A stretch of 64,000 bases of DNA from Photobacterium gaetbulicola Gung47 (GTDB taxonomy: Bacteria; Pseudomonadota; Gammaproteobacteria; Enterobacterales; Vibrionaceae): assembly GCA_000940995.1 (NCBI GenBank), contig CP005973.1:372001-436000 (forward strand), read 5' to 3'. The first letter of the stretch is position 1. Every line of letters begins with the position of its first letter. The notes under the pieces were generated by a model. It saw only the letters and a program-made list of their open reading frames with translations, was not told where the DNA came from and made no database searches. Shown here in pieces: positions 27,966-36,742 of the stretch. Both the position numbers and the translations under genes were made by a program.

Positions 27966-29045
27966 ATGATGAAGATGATTGAGAACCCACTAGGAACAGA
28001 TGGCTTTGAGTTTGTGGAATATACCGCCCCAACCCCCGAAGGGATCGCAAATCTCAAACAACTCTTTCACGAGATGGGGTTTGCCGAAGTGGCCAAGCAC
28101 AAGCACAAATCTGTCTGGCTATACCGCCAAGGTGATATCAATTTTATCGTCAACGGGGAATCACACTCGCAAGCTGCCGGCTTTGCTGGGGTTCACGGTG
28201 CGAGTGTCAATGCGATGGCATTTCGGGTTGCCGATTCTGCTCAAGCCCTGGCTTATGCTGTAGAAAAAGGCGCAACCGCATGCCCGCCACAGGCTGGTCC
28301 GATGGAGCTGAATATTCCAGCTATCTATGGCATTGGCGAATCATTGATTTATTTGGTTGACCGATACGGAGAGAGCAACATCTATGATATTGACTTTGAT
28401 TTTTATCCAGACTACCAGGCTCGAATGCAAGACCGAGATGCCGGTCTGCTGGTAATTGACCACCTTACCCATAATGTCAAACAGGGTAACATGGACTTAT
28501 GGGCAAGTTTTTACGAGCGTATTGCCAATTTTCGCGAAATAAGACATTTTGATATAAAGGGCAAAATGACAGGCCTGCTGTCGCGAGCGATGACCGCCCC
28601 GTGCGGAAAAATACGGATCCCGATCAATGAATCCCGTGATGATAAATCCCAGATAGCAGAATACCTGGATCAATATAAAGGTGAAGGGATCCAGCATATT
28701 GCCATGAGTACCGATGATATCTTTGCAACCGTATCAACACTGAAGGCGGGCGGTTTGATATTTATGGATACGCCCGATACCTACTATGAGGGGATCAACC
28801 AGCGCTTACCCGGCCATCATGAAGATGTCGCCAGGCTTAATCAGCTGAAGATACTGATAGACGGCGATGAAACGGGTATTTTATTGCAGATCTTTACTGA
28901 TACAGTCATCGGCCCGGTGTTCTTCGAAATCATTCAGCGCAAAGGCAACGAAGGTTTTGGTGAAGGGAATTTCCAAGCCTTGTTTGAATCCATAGAGCTA
29001 GATCAGATACGCCGTGGGGTCTTGGTGCAGGATGATGAGAGTTGA
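27966..29045 (+). CDS. hpd: 4-Hydroxyphenylpyruvate dioxygenase
   Basis: Up to 359 residues, the bacterial HPPD length. Iron(II) ligands: His in LVIDHLTHNV, His in GIQHIAMSTDD and Glu in GPVFFEIIQRKG. The start reads ATG ATG AAG ATG; AAGG at 27962-27965 fits best with the third Met (27975), giving MIENPLGTDGFEFVE, the usual family N-terminus. It converts 4-hydroxyphenylpyruvate to homogentisate in tyrosine breakdown. No hmgA or fahA lies next to it, so it may serve pyomelanin formation or the rest of the pathway is elsewhere. Confidence 0.95.
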   Translation: MMKMIENPLGTDGFEFVEYTAPTPEGIANLKQLFHEMGFAEVAKHKHKSVWLYRQGDINFIVNGESHSQAAGFAGVHGASVNAMAFRVADSAQALAYAVEKGATACPPQAGPMELNIPAIYGIGESLIYLVDRYGESNIYDIDFDFYPDYQARMQDRDAGLLVIDHLTHNVKQGNMDLWASFYERIANFREIRHFDIKGKMTGLLSRAMTAPCGKIRIPINESRDDKSQIAEYLDQYKGEGIQHIAMSTDDIFATVSTLKAGGLIFMDTPDTYYEGINQRLPGHHEDVARLNQLKILIDGDETGILLQIFTDTVIGPVFFEIIQRKGNEGFGEGNFQALFESIELDQIRRGVLVQDDES

Positions 29046-29050
29046 AAGAA

Positions 29051-29085
29051 AACGCCTCTGAGGAAACTCAGAGGCGTTATTATTT
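29051..29085. terminator. Bidirectional terminator between hpd and the cytochrome genes
   Basis: Perfect 12-bp stem AACGCCTCTGAG / CTCAGAGGCGTT with a GAAA loop, followed by ATTATTTTT on the plus strand and preceded by A-rich sequence for the minus strand. Confidence 0.85.
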
Positions 29086-29655
29086 TTATTCTGGTAGCTT
29101 GTGGGCAATACCTGCGTGACAATCAATACATGTCAGGCCACGTGCTTCCATTGTCTGGTGACGTCGTGACGCGTTGCGAGATTGATTTTCAAAGTCCATT
29201 TGCGTCACATCATGACAATAGCGGCACTGCTTAGAGTCATTTTCTTTGAATTCGTGAGTGACCTTCTCGGCAAGGCGAGGGCGGTGCTCCGATTCAAAGT
29301 TCTCAAGGTTAATTTTTCCGGTGATCATATGAATGATATCAACACTAGCACCAATTTTGAGGGCTACTTTCGGGAAAAATTCCTGAGGGACGTGACAGTC
29401 GCTACAGGTCGCCGCTACCACCCCTTTGGTATTGGTAAAGTGTGGTGACGCTTCATACTCTTCAACGATAGTATCCATGCCAACATGACAGCCATAACAG
29501 AAATCATTGTTATTGGTGTAGGTCATGCCGAAGTGGAAACCACCTAACGCAAAGGCGCCTAAAATAAAAGCGAGGATGCCGCCAAGCGGAATACCCAATA
29601 GCCATTTTTTGCTTGGCTTACTCCATAAGCCCTTTTTTGGTTGAGGGTTACTCAA
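29086..29655 (-). CDS. cymA: Tetraheme NapC/NirT-family quinol dehydrogenase, CymA-like
   Basis: 189 residues, nearly the size of Shewanella CymA. One N-terminal membrane anchor (about residues 17-42, WLLGIPLGGILAFILGAFAL) precedes four CXXCH heme sites: CYGCH, CSDCH, CRYCH and CIDCH. Known role of the family: takes electrons from menaquinol or ubiquinol in the inner membrane and passes them to periplasmic cytochromes. The diheme gene is 14 bases upstream on the same strand, and the MtrCAB-like operon is divergent, so it is probably the quinol entry point of that chain. The symbol is by analogy. Confidence 0.88.
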   Translation of the reverse strand: MSNPQPKKGLWSKPSKKWLLGIPLGGILAFILGAFALGGFHFGMTYTNNNDFCYGCHVGMDTIVEEYEASPHFTNTKGVVAATCSDCHVPQEFFPKVALKIGASVDIIHMITGKINLENFESEHRPRLAEKVTHEFKENDSKQCRYCHDVTQMDFENQSRNASRRHQTMEARGLTCIDCHAGIAHKLPE

Positions 29656-29669
29656 GGTGTTTCCCTCTA

Positions 29670-30287
29670 TTATTGGTAGCTAGCGTAGTATTCAACCACA
29701 GCTTTGATGTCGTCATCGCTCATGGCTTTAATCGCATCAACCATGCTCTTGTCAGCATCGCGCTGGCCATTTTTGTATTCCATCATAGTCGCCAATAGGT
29801 AACCTTTTTTCTGGCCCGCTAGAATAGAAGCTTCATCAAATGGGTCACTGCCGCCGTCAGCGTGGCAGCGAGCACAGCTCTTGTCGTGAAGCTCTTTACC
29901 CACGGCCGCTAGGTCGGCATCGAATGGCTGCTGAGCACGGACAAAAGGTAGTTCGGCATAGTGAGCGGCTAGAGCTTCGATCTGATCTTCGCTAAGTGAT
30001 TCAACAATGGTCGCCATGTCATCAGTCTTACTGGTATCACCATGAACATAGTTCACGGTTTTGGCCGGGCGGCCATCCAGATACTGCATCATTTGATCGC
30101 TGAGGTTCCACTCAGGGATACCGGCAATGGTAGGAATATCAGTTTGAGTACTGACCCCAGCAGGGCCGTGGCAAGACTCACAGCTCTGGATCAGTTCATC
30201 TGAAAGAGCGTGGGCGTTAAATGCAATAAAACTAGAAGATAGAGCAATGAACAAAGCTGTTTTTTTTGTTTTTTTTAAAATCGACAT
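29670..30287 (-). CDS. Periplasmic diheme cytochrome c (c4-like; PdsA-like by context)
   Basis: 205 residues from the ATG at 30287. A signal peptide (ALFIALSSSFIAFNAHA) is followed by two similar cytochrome c domains, each with one heme site, CESCH and CARCH, and Met-containing distal segments. This is the cytochrome c4 layout. Placed before the CymA-like gene and opposite an MtrCAB-like operon, it fits the periplasmic diheme shuttle (PdsA) described in Vibrio and Aeromonas extracellular electron transfer. The role is inferred from context. Confidence 0.85.
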   Translation of the reverse strand: MSILKKTKKTALFIALSSSFIAFNAHALSDELIQSCESCHGPAGVSTQTDIPTIAGIPEWNLSDQMMQYLDGRPAKTVNYVHGDTSKTDDMATIVESLSEDQIEALAAHYAELPFVRAQQPFDADLAAVGKELHDKSCARCHADGGSDPFDEASILAGQKKGYLLATMMEYKNGQRDADKSMVDAIKAMSDDDIKAVVEYYASYQ

Positions 30288-31026
30288 ACAAGCAAACTCC
30301 GCAGCAACAATTATTTTCAAAATTATTATATTCTAATAGAAAAAGTGTGGTTATGATAAATTGTAAATAATCATTAAGGGTTAGTTTGTTTTTGCTTGGT
30401 TATAGTTAATGGCGGTTTAGTGCTAATAATTTATCTGTTTTATATGTTTTAAATATATATCAAATAAAGCTATGACAGATTTGTGAAATTCATTAATCAA
30501 CTTATCTTATTGATAATTAAGATATATATCAGATGGTGCTTTATGATTATTTGCGACTAAATCACTGTTTTGTAAGGGTTAATCATGTTGCACGGGAAAG
30601 CTGTACTTTTGGATTGAAAGTCACTAAATCCGTGCTTGACATATTATCGCCAGGCTGTTAATGGAGGGGGTTGGTTTAGATTGAATACTTAAAATATAAA
30701 ATGTTCAGGGGCGCTGATTAATATTTTAAAGAGCGATAGCAAATGAGACAAAGATCAAACTCTCGTACTTGATGCTCGAATGTTTCATCTGCGAGGTATC
30801 TATGAATGGCCATTGATACATTTTGCATATAGGTAATCATTTAATTTTAAGCTTACTTTGCTGATTATTGATATGCATATTGTTGAGTTGGTTTTCACTT
30901 AGGTGCTTGTTGGGAGGATTGTTCATCGTGTGTCGTTATTGCGATCAGTACCATTGCTGCTGCTTGGATAGAGATATTAGTGCCCGTTTAGTCCAATAAG
31001 AATAAATCCTCATCAAGGAAAAAAAG
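30288..31026. other. Divergent regulatory region of the electron-transfer locus
   Basis: About 740 bases, strongly AT-rich, with no gene I can support. It must hold promoters for both the diheme-CymA pair and the MtrCAB-like operon. An imperfect inverted repeat with TTAATCAA (30493-30500) and TTGATAATTAA (30510-30520) contains FNR-like half sites, but the 9-base spacing is wrong for a standard FNR box. Such length suggests several regulators or an undetected small RNA. Confidence 0.5.
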
Positions 31027-33222
31027 ATGAAGATACTAAAAGCAATGTGGGTTGTATTGCTATGTGGCTTGCTTGCAGCATGTAATACAGACAAAAAAGA
31101 TCAAAATACGCCGCCACCGATACAAGGTGACTTCACGGTCAATGTCAGCACACCAAAGCTGAAGACTCTAGAAACCGGTGAGACGAAACTGGTGGTCGAC
31201 TTTACCGTCCATGACGGGTTTGGCCAGCCGTACCAGTTTGACTTGAGTCGACCTTTTAGAATTGCGGTACTGAAGGCGATGCCGGAACGTAGCTCTAGCA
31301 ATCGCGATGGTAACAGCTACTGGAAAAGTTTCCATCACTCCAGTCGTTCACCATTCAAAGCTGAAATGGAGCAGGTCAAGGATGGTGTTCTGGAACAAAA
31401 GGACGGTGGGTATTCCTACACCTTCGCCATTCCAGACATCATGAAAGTGGTCGACCCGTATATTGTCGATTCCGTTGACAACGAAGGCTTTATTGCCTGG
31501 GATGCCGACAAGCTGCACCGCATCGTCATGGCCTATGGTCAGGAAGGCTACGGCTTTACCCATGTCCATGAGTGGGTGCCTGACCCATCCGCGGCAGTGG
31601 AAACGGTGTCGAGAAATATTATCGAGTTTGAGAACTGTGAAAGCTGCCACATGGGTGAACCTTTATACCATAACAGCTCAAACGGTGATTATCGTGCCAT
31701 TGACAACAATTTCGCGGTCTGTGCAGCCTGTCACAACGACAGTAACCCGGGTGCCGCGCCTAGCCGTCGCCCGTTGTCGGCGATCGTGCACCAGAAACAC
31801 GGTAACATCTTCCAGGTTGGTAGCGATAAAGAGCCGGTCGTAGACGAAGAAGGTAACCCTGTTGTCGTTGGCAGCCCGTTCCCACAGGATGCCCGTAACT
31901 GTACCACCTGCCACAACGACGTGTCGGAGAAAACACCGGATGCTAACAACTGGTTCGAGCACCCGAGCCAGCAGACCTGTGAGACCTGCCATCTAGTTCG
32001 AGATACCCAAGGTAGCCAAGCTGGAGGTGCACACCCTTATCAACTAGGTACTAACTGGGAAGGTAAGACTAGCTGTACTGGGTGTCACAAGCCGTATAAC
32101 GATGACGGTTCGGATGCTTCACGTAGCGCACGCAGTGTCCACCTGGGACGCCTTGACAATCTGGAGATGGCGCGCGACTTGGTTGATATTGCCATCGAAG
32201 AAGCCAGCTTCTCTGCTTCGACCTACCATGTACGTGCCCGCGTCATGCTAGATGGTCGCGGTATCGAAGCGATGTCGGAACTGACGCCATTTATCAAGAC
32301 TGGTAAGGCTTACTTGCTGATCAACTGGGATAATGGTCAGGGTGCAGAAATCGGTTATTCGTCACCGCTGAACTTTGTTGCGGCAAATACCATTAACCTC
32401 GCCAGCGATGCGTGTACCGCGGAAGGCAATGGGTGGTTTAGCTGTAGCAAAACTTTCGGTGAAGACGACAAGCAGCCTGAAGCCGGTTCTATCTTGACCG
32501 TATCGGTTGCTGAGATGCCGCTGTGTGCCGATCGCCGTAGTGGTGAGCTGAAAGAATGTGCTTCGTTTACTGATTTTGAAAACATCAACAACCGTGGCCT
32601 GATTGCTGCCAATACCACAACCGCTTCATTTGACCAAAGTGGCTTTGGCGACAATCACCAGTTTGTCTTTGGCGCTGAAAAGGAACTGTGTTCGACCTGT
32701 CACGAGGGCTTCACCATCCACCTAGAAAACCATGCTGCGACAGAGCTGTACCAATGTGCAAGCTGTCACAATGCTGAGCGTGTCTCTTGGTACGATGGGA
32801 TCCCTGGCGATCTGAAATATCATGTTCACTCGTTCCACGCCTTTGGTTCGAAGCGCGAAGGCGGTTCTGACTTCCCTGGTGCACTGAACAACTGTGAGTC
32901 GTGCCACACCGCTGAGCAGTACCACCTGCCAAACCAGCAGAATGCCCGTCCGTCGGCGATCAATGTTGGTGGCGAAGCGAAGTACTTCAGCCCGGCGTTG
33001 GTGACCTGTGGTAGCTGTCACTTGGAGTCTGCCTTGGGCAAGGTAAACACCAGCAACCCGGCTCTCGGTGATAAAGCTATCAGCCACATGCTGCGCAATG
33101 GCGCGGTGTTTGCGGCAGATAGTGCCGCAGAGGCAACCGGTATTGAGCAATGTGCATCATGTCATGGCGTTGGTCAGGAAGCCGGTGTTGATCGTGTCCA
33201 TAACATCTACGACTACCGTTAA
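31027..33222 (+). CDS. mtrC: Outer-surface decaheme cytochrome c, OmcA/MtrC family
   Basis: 731 residues. Lipoprotein signal with lipobox LLAAC (Cys19). Ten CXXCH sites are present in two groups of five: CESCH (204), CAACH, CTTCH, CETCH, CTGCH (350); then CSTCH (555), CASCH, CESCH, CGSCH and CASCH (709). Between and before them lie beta-rich domains (for example residues 36-190 and 375-540). This 5+5 split with intervening barrels is the MtrC/OmcA architecture. It should sit on the cell surface and reduce metals, flavins or electrodes. MtrA- and MtrB-like genes follow. Ribosome site AAGGAA. Confidence 0.93.
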   Translation: MKILKAMWVVLLCGLLAACNTDKKDQNTPPPIQGDFTVNVSTPKLKTLETGETKLVVDFTVHDGFGQPYQFDLSRPFRIAVLKAMPERSSSNRDGNSYWKSFHHSSRSPFKAEMEQVKDGVLEQKDGGYSYTFAIPDIMKVVDPYIVDSVDNEGFIAWDADKLHRIVMAYGQEGYGFTHVHEWVPDPSAAVETVSRNIIEFENCESCHMGEPLYHNSSNGDYRAIDNNFAVCAACHNDSNPGAAPSRRPLSAIVHQKHGNIFQVGSDKEPVVDEEGNPVVVGSPFPQDARNCTTCHNDVSEKTPDANNWFEHPSQQTCETCHLVRDTQGSQAGGAHPYQLGTNWEGKTSCTGCHKPYNDDGSDASRSARSVHLGRLDNLEMARDLVDIAIEEASFSASTYHVRARVMLDGRGIEAMSELTPFIKTGKAYLLINWDNGQGAEIGYSSPLNFVAANTINLASDACTAEGNGWFSCSKTFGEDDKQPEAGSILTVSVAEMPLCADRRSGELKECASFTDFENINNRGLIAANTTTASFDQSGFGDNHQFVFGAEKELCSTCHEGFTIHLENHAATELYQCASCHNAERVSWYDGIPGDLKYHVHSFHAFGSKREGGSDFPGALNNCESCHTAEQYHLPNQQNARPSAINVGGEAKYFSPALVTCGSCHLESALGKVNTSNPALGDKAISHMLRNGAVFAADSAAEATGIEQCASCHGVGQEAGVDRVHNIYDYR

Positions 33223-33228
33223 GTGAGC

Positions 33229-33254
33229 TTATCCGGGGGCATGCCCCCGGATAA
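33229..33254 (+). repeat. Perfect 26-bp palindrome between mtrC-like and mtrA-like genes
   Basis: The two halves (TTATCCGGGGGCA / TGCCCCCGGATAA) are exact complements. In RNA this gives a very GC-rich hairpin with no T run after it, so it is unlikely to be a full terminator. It could stabilise the upstream mRNA or cut down read-through between the surface cytochrome and its conduit. Confidence 0.8.
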
Positions 33255-33277
33255 CTGTTGGAAAATAGGAAACTCTA

Positions 33278-34234
33278 ATGAATACAACAATTCAGCGGTG
33301 GCTCGTAGCGGTGATGCTCGCCTTGGCGGGCATGGTTGCGTCGGTGCATGCCGCAGATGTTGATCCTCGTGAAGAGATCGAGACGGTGTTGGATCAGAAG
33401 TTCAGTGATGGCAAATATTCCCGCCAGGGGGCTGATGGCTGTATGCGTTGTCATGACGATCAGTCTGACAAGCCTGCGACAGGGATTTTTGACAATATTC
33501 ACGGAATGGCTGCCAACAAGCATGGCCCGATGAGCGACAGGCAATGTGAAGCTTGTCATGGTCCGGCTGGCAATCACCCTCGAAACCCTCGCGGGGGTCA
33601 GATGCGCGAGCCGATGATTACATTCGGCCCTGATTCGCCGGTGTCATCGGAGAAGCAGAACAGCGTGTGTCTGTCGTGTCATACCGATTCAAGCCGATCG
33701 GCCTGGCACAGCAGCGAGCACGCGTTTGAAGATCTGTCTTGTTCGAGCTGTCATAAGGTTCACCAGAAGGATGATCCTATGATGACGCCGAAGCTACAGG
33801 TTGAAACCTGTACCTCGTGTCACTCGAAAACAAAATCGGATCTCCACAAACGCACCAGCCACCCGATCCTAAACGGTGATATGCAGTGTTCGAGCTGTCA
33901 CGATCCGCACCAGACGGTGAATGAGTACAGCCTGAACTTCTCATCGATCAACGAAACCTGCTATGACTGCCATGCCGAAAAGCGTGGTCCGTTCTTGTGG
34001 GAGCATGAGCCGGTGACGGAAGACTGTACCTTGTGTCACAACCCGCATGGTTCGATCAACAGCGGAATGCTGGACAAGCGCCTTCCTCAGTTGTGTCAGG
34101 ATTGTCACAAGGTGCCTCACGCCAATGTTGATATCCCAGAGAATGATCTGCGAGTGCGGGGAGGAAGCTGTATGAACTGTCATAACCAGGTCCACGGCTC
34201 CAACCACCCTCGTGGAAGCGCATTGAGATACTAA
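33278..34234 (+). CDS. mtrA: Periplasmic decaheme cytochrome c, DmsE/MtrA family
   Basis: 318 residues with a signal peptide (VAVMLALAGMVASVHAAD). Ten CXXCH sites: CMRCH, CEACH, CLSCH, CSSCH, CTSCH, CSSCH, CYDCH, CTLCH, CQDCH and CMNCH, spread from about residue 55 to 303 as in MtrA. Family role: forms a heme wire inserted in the MtrB barrel, passing electrons across the outer membrane. It lies 55 bases after mtrC-like and 10 bases before mtrB-like. Ribosome site GGAAA. Confidence 0.94.
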   Translation: MNTTIQRWLVAVMLALAGMVASVHAADVDPREEIETVLDQKFSDGKYSRQGADGCMRCHDDQSDKPATGIFDNIHGMAANKHGPMSDRQCEACHGPAGNHPRNPRGGQMREPMITFGPDSPVSSEKQNSVCLSCHTDSSRSAWHSSEHAFEDLSCSSCHKVHQKDDPMMTPKLQVETCTSCHSKTKSDLHKRTSHPILNGDMQCSSCHDPHQTVNEYSLNFSSINETCYDCHAEKRGPFLWEHEPVTEDCTLCHNPHGSINSGMLDKRLPQLCQDCHKVPHANVDIPENDLRVRGGSCMNCHNQVHGSNHPRGSALRY

Positions 34235-34244
34235 GGAGAGTGTC

Positions 34245-36215
34245 ATGAAATTATCTCCATTATGGTTATCAATCACTGCAGCATTGGCTTTCCCTGCGCT
34301 GGCGCAGGGAGACTATGCTCTGCAGAATGCCGGCGAGGCTGATACCAGCCGTTGGCGTTGCAGTGATTGCAGTAGTGATGGCGAGTGGACTGGAACCGTC
34401 GGCTTTGGCGCTGGTTATAGCGACAATGGCGGTTCAACCCGGTTTAACAACTGGGTGCCGGCAAATACCGGCGAAGGCATGGTCGGCAGTTTCAATGCTG
34501 ATCTTGAGCGGCATGATGATGATGGCTTCTACCAGAAGGTAAAGGTTGAGGACTTGGGCTTTGACCGCTTTCTCTTGGAGGGCGAGATCGGCCATTACGA
34601 CGGGCTAAGGGTACGGGGTAGTTACAGTGAAACGCCTTACTACTGGAACAACTCAAGTCTGAGTGCCTACAGCGGTAGCAGCAATGTTCAGACATCGGGT
34701 GACTTGAAAGCATTCGATAAGTCAGTGACGCGCAAGAAACTCGATTTGGGTGTGAAATATACACCGCATACGCCTTGGCGCCCCTATGCCGATATGACCT
34801 TTGAGAAGAAAGAAGGGACGAAATCCTTCTATACCTCTACGGTCCCAGGTGTGGGTAGTGTGCCGGGTTATATGCAAAAGCCGATTGAGCATGAGACGTT
34901 GAATGCAAGTGCTGGACTGAGCTATTTGGAAGAGCGCTGGATGGTGGATTTCGCCTACCGTACCTCGATCTTCAGGAATGACTATACGGCACTGTATTAC
35001 GGGCCGAGTAGCGATCCCTACGTGAACCAGTTCTCGCTGGAGCCGGATAATGAGTTCCATCAGCTGGCATTGTCAGGCAACTACCGCTGGGACAGGCAGA
35101 GCCTTAACAGCCGTATCATGTGGTCTCAGGCCACCTCTGATGGTGGTCTGGATGCCTTCCCGGATGCTCATAACAGGAAGAGCAACTTCAAGGGTCATGT
35201 GAATACGTGGCAGGTGGATGCTAACTACCTCAACCGGTTGACCCGCAAAACCAGCCTGAAAGTGACGGCAGATTATCGTGATCGCGATGATCGCTCTGAT
35301 CTTGATGCGTTGGTGGGGGTGACCCGGACAGAGTATGACCGTACCCAAAGCCGCCTGGGCACTGCTGTTGATCATCGCTTCAGCCGCTCGTTGCGCATGA
35401 GTGCCGGTTACGACTACCGGTATGATAAGCGCGAATATGCCGATCGTGAGAGAACCGAAGACCATACGGTGTACCTGAGCGCTCGCTATCGCCCTGACGC
35501 CGACTGGAGTGCCGGTGCTAAGCTGTCCTACCAGACACGGGACGGCTCTGATTGGCACAACTCGAGCAGTACAGATGTGAATCTGCGCCAATACTATCTG
35601 GCGGATCGCGATCGCATCGAACTTCGCGGTGATGCCAACTATGACGTTAGCGAAAACGTTCAGCTAACAGCTGAGGCCTGGTATGCCGACGAGCAATACC
35701 CGACCCCGGATGTTGGTATGAGTGAGGGGCAGGACTACGGGTATGATTTGGGTATCAATGTCTATCTAGAAAACGATACCACGGGCTATGCCTATTATAA
35801 CCAGCAGTCTATTCGTTCCGAGCAGCAGCACGCCAATAGTAATGAGCCTGACTGGGGTCGATACTCGACCTCGATTGAGGATGACATTACAACGGTCGGT
35901 ATTGGTTTGAGTCGTGATAACCTGTTCTCCAAGAAGTTGGATATCGCGCTGGACTACAGTTACCACTATGGTCGGGGACGAACGGATACCACAGGTTCTG
36001 GTTACCGTTACCCGAACAACAGTTCCAAAGGACACCGTGTTGAGCTGAAAGGCGATTACCGTCTCAATGAGAACCAGACTATTCGCGTTGATATGCGATA
36101 CGAGAACTTCTCTGAGGACGACTACCTGTTTAATGGCGAAACGGCCAATATGGGGGATGTCAATCAGAAATACGACGGCTACTTTGGTTTTGTGACCTGG
36201 GAATACCGTTACTGA
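34245..36215 (+). CDS. mtrB: Outer-membrane beta-barrel, MtrB/PioB family
   Basis: 656 residues. Signal peptide of about 20 residues (ITAALAFPALAQG), then the characteristic N-terminal CXXC pair (Cys39 and Cys42 in RWRCSDCSSDGEW). The rest alternates polar and aromatic residues in many beta strands and ends in WEYRY, a typical barrel C-terminus. Known role: the porin sheath that holds MtrA and docks MtrC. AGGAG lies before the start. A strong terminator follows, closing the three-gene operon. Confidence 0.94.
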   Translation: MKLSPLWLSITAALAFPALAQGDYALQNAGEADTSRWRCSDCSSDGEWTGTVGFGAGYSDNGGSTRFNNWVPANTGEGMVGSFNADLERHDDDGFYQKVKVEDLGFDRFLLEGEIGHYDGLRVRGSYSETPYYWNNSSLSAYSGSSNVQTSGDLKAFDKSVTRKKLDLGVKYTPHTPWRPYADMTFEKKEGTKSFYTSTVPGVGSVPGYMQKPIEHETLNASAGLSYLEERWMVDFAYRTSIFRNDYTALYYGPSSDPYVNQFSLEPDNEFHQLALSGNYRWDRQSLNSRIMWSQATSDGGLDAFPDAHNRKSNFKGHVNTWQVDANYLNRLTRKTSLKVTADYRDRDDRSDLDALVGVTRTEYDRTQSRLGTAVDHRFSRSLRMSAGYDYRYDKREYADRERTEDHTVYLSARYRPDADWSAGAKLSYQTRDGSDWHNSSSTDVNLRQYYLADRDRIELRGDANYDVSENVQLTAEAWYADEQYPTPDVGMSEGQDYGYDLGINVYLENDTTGYAYYNQQSIRSEQQHANSNEPDWGRYSTSIEDDITTVGIGLSRDNLFSKKLDIALDYSYHYGRGRTDTTGSGYRYPNNSSKGHRVELKGDYRLNENQTIRVDMRYENFSEDDYLFNGETANMGDVNQKYDGYFGFVTWEYRY

Positions 36216-36233
36216 TAAGTGTTCACGCATGAT

Positions 36234-36263
36234 AAAAGACCGGCCTTGGCCGGTCTTTTTTTT
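36234..36263 (+). terminator. Rho-independent terminator after mtrB
   Basis: Stem AAAAGACCGGCC / GGCCGGTCTTTT with a tight loop, ending in eight T. Confidence 0.9.
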
Positions 36264-36440
36264 GCCTGAGCCGTGCGGGTGGCATGCTGCTGGGAATGAT
36301 TCACCCTGTGATGTGACTGAAAGTGAGTTACAAAATGTAAGGGTGGAATGCGTCGCAAGCGGAGGTGTTTTGTTGTTCGCCTGTAAAGCGAGATCTGAGT
36401 CTCTTATTGGTTTTGGTTGATAGTGTGAAAATGCCTGATG

Positions 36441-36456
36441 TGTGACATGTATCACT
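36441..36456. promoter_or_regulatory. CRP-binding site upstream of mtlA
   Basis: TGTGA-CATGTA-TCACT matches the CRP consensus TGTGA-N6-TCACA at 9 of 10 arm positions. It lies about 300 bases before mtlA and 190 before the leader hairpins, and fits CRP activation of mannitol genes. Confidence 0.7.
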
Positions 36457-36615
36457 AAGTGAGCGATAGTTGTTCGTCATGAAATTGTGATATCGGTCGA
36501 TATATAGTAATTGACAAAATTGGAATTAGAGATTTGTAGCAAAGTTTCATTACAGAGTTGCAATAAAGATCACGGAGAAAAAAGTTTGGAGGGGCGTTTC
36601 GGGGATGTAGCTCAC

Positions 36616-36735
36616 AAAAAACCCGTCATCAGATCGGTTTAAAAATTCTGTGTTAGATTAATTGGGTACTAAGCAATTGGACGGTTTTGGCGAACCGTAC
36701 CTAACACAAAATCTATAACTGAACATCAGACGGGG
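36616..36735 (-). ncRNA. Candidate MtlS-like antisense RNA to the mtlA leader
   Basis: On the minus strand, 36640-36616 reads AAACCG, a 9-base loop, CGGG and TTTTTT, a short hairpin with a good T run. A transcript ending here and starting near 36735 would be about 120 nt and fully antisense to the mtlA 5' leader. In Vibrio cholerae a ~120-nt RNA, MtlS, lies exactly there and represses mtlA. The 5' end is inferred; I could not fix a promoter with confidence. Confidence 0.5.
36649..36708 (+). promoter_or_regulatory. Structured mtlA leader
   Basis: Outer arms TGTGTTAG (36649-36656) and CTAACACA (36701-36708) are exact complements and enclose a hairpin ACGGTT / AACCGT (36681-36698). The fold lies 35 bases before the mtlA start and inside the proposed antisense RNA region. 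Confidence 0.6.
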
Positions 36736-36742
36736 AATCGAT

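Noticed and set aside
30493..30520. FNR box in the cytochrome promoter region
   Set aside because: The half sites are there but 9 bases apart instead of 4, so I did not call a site.
36229..36420. 63-codon plus-strand frame after mtrB
   Set aside because: It begins inside the terminator hairpin, lacks a ribosome site and has no credible protein features.
35766..36455. 229-codon minus-strand frame over the end of mtrB and the terminator
   Set aside because: It runs through a strong terminator and the MtrB barrel strands, and its product looks random.
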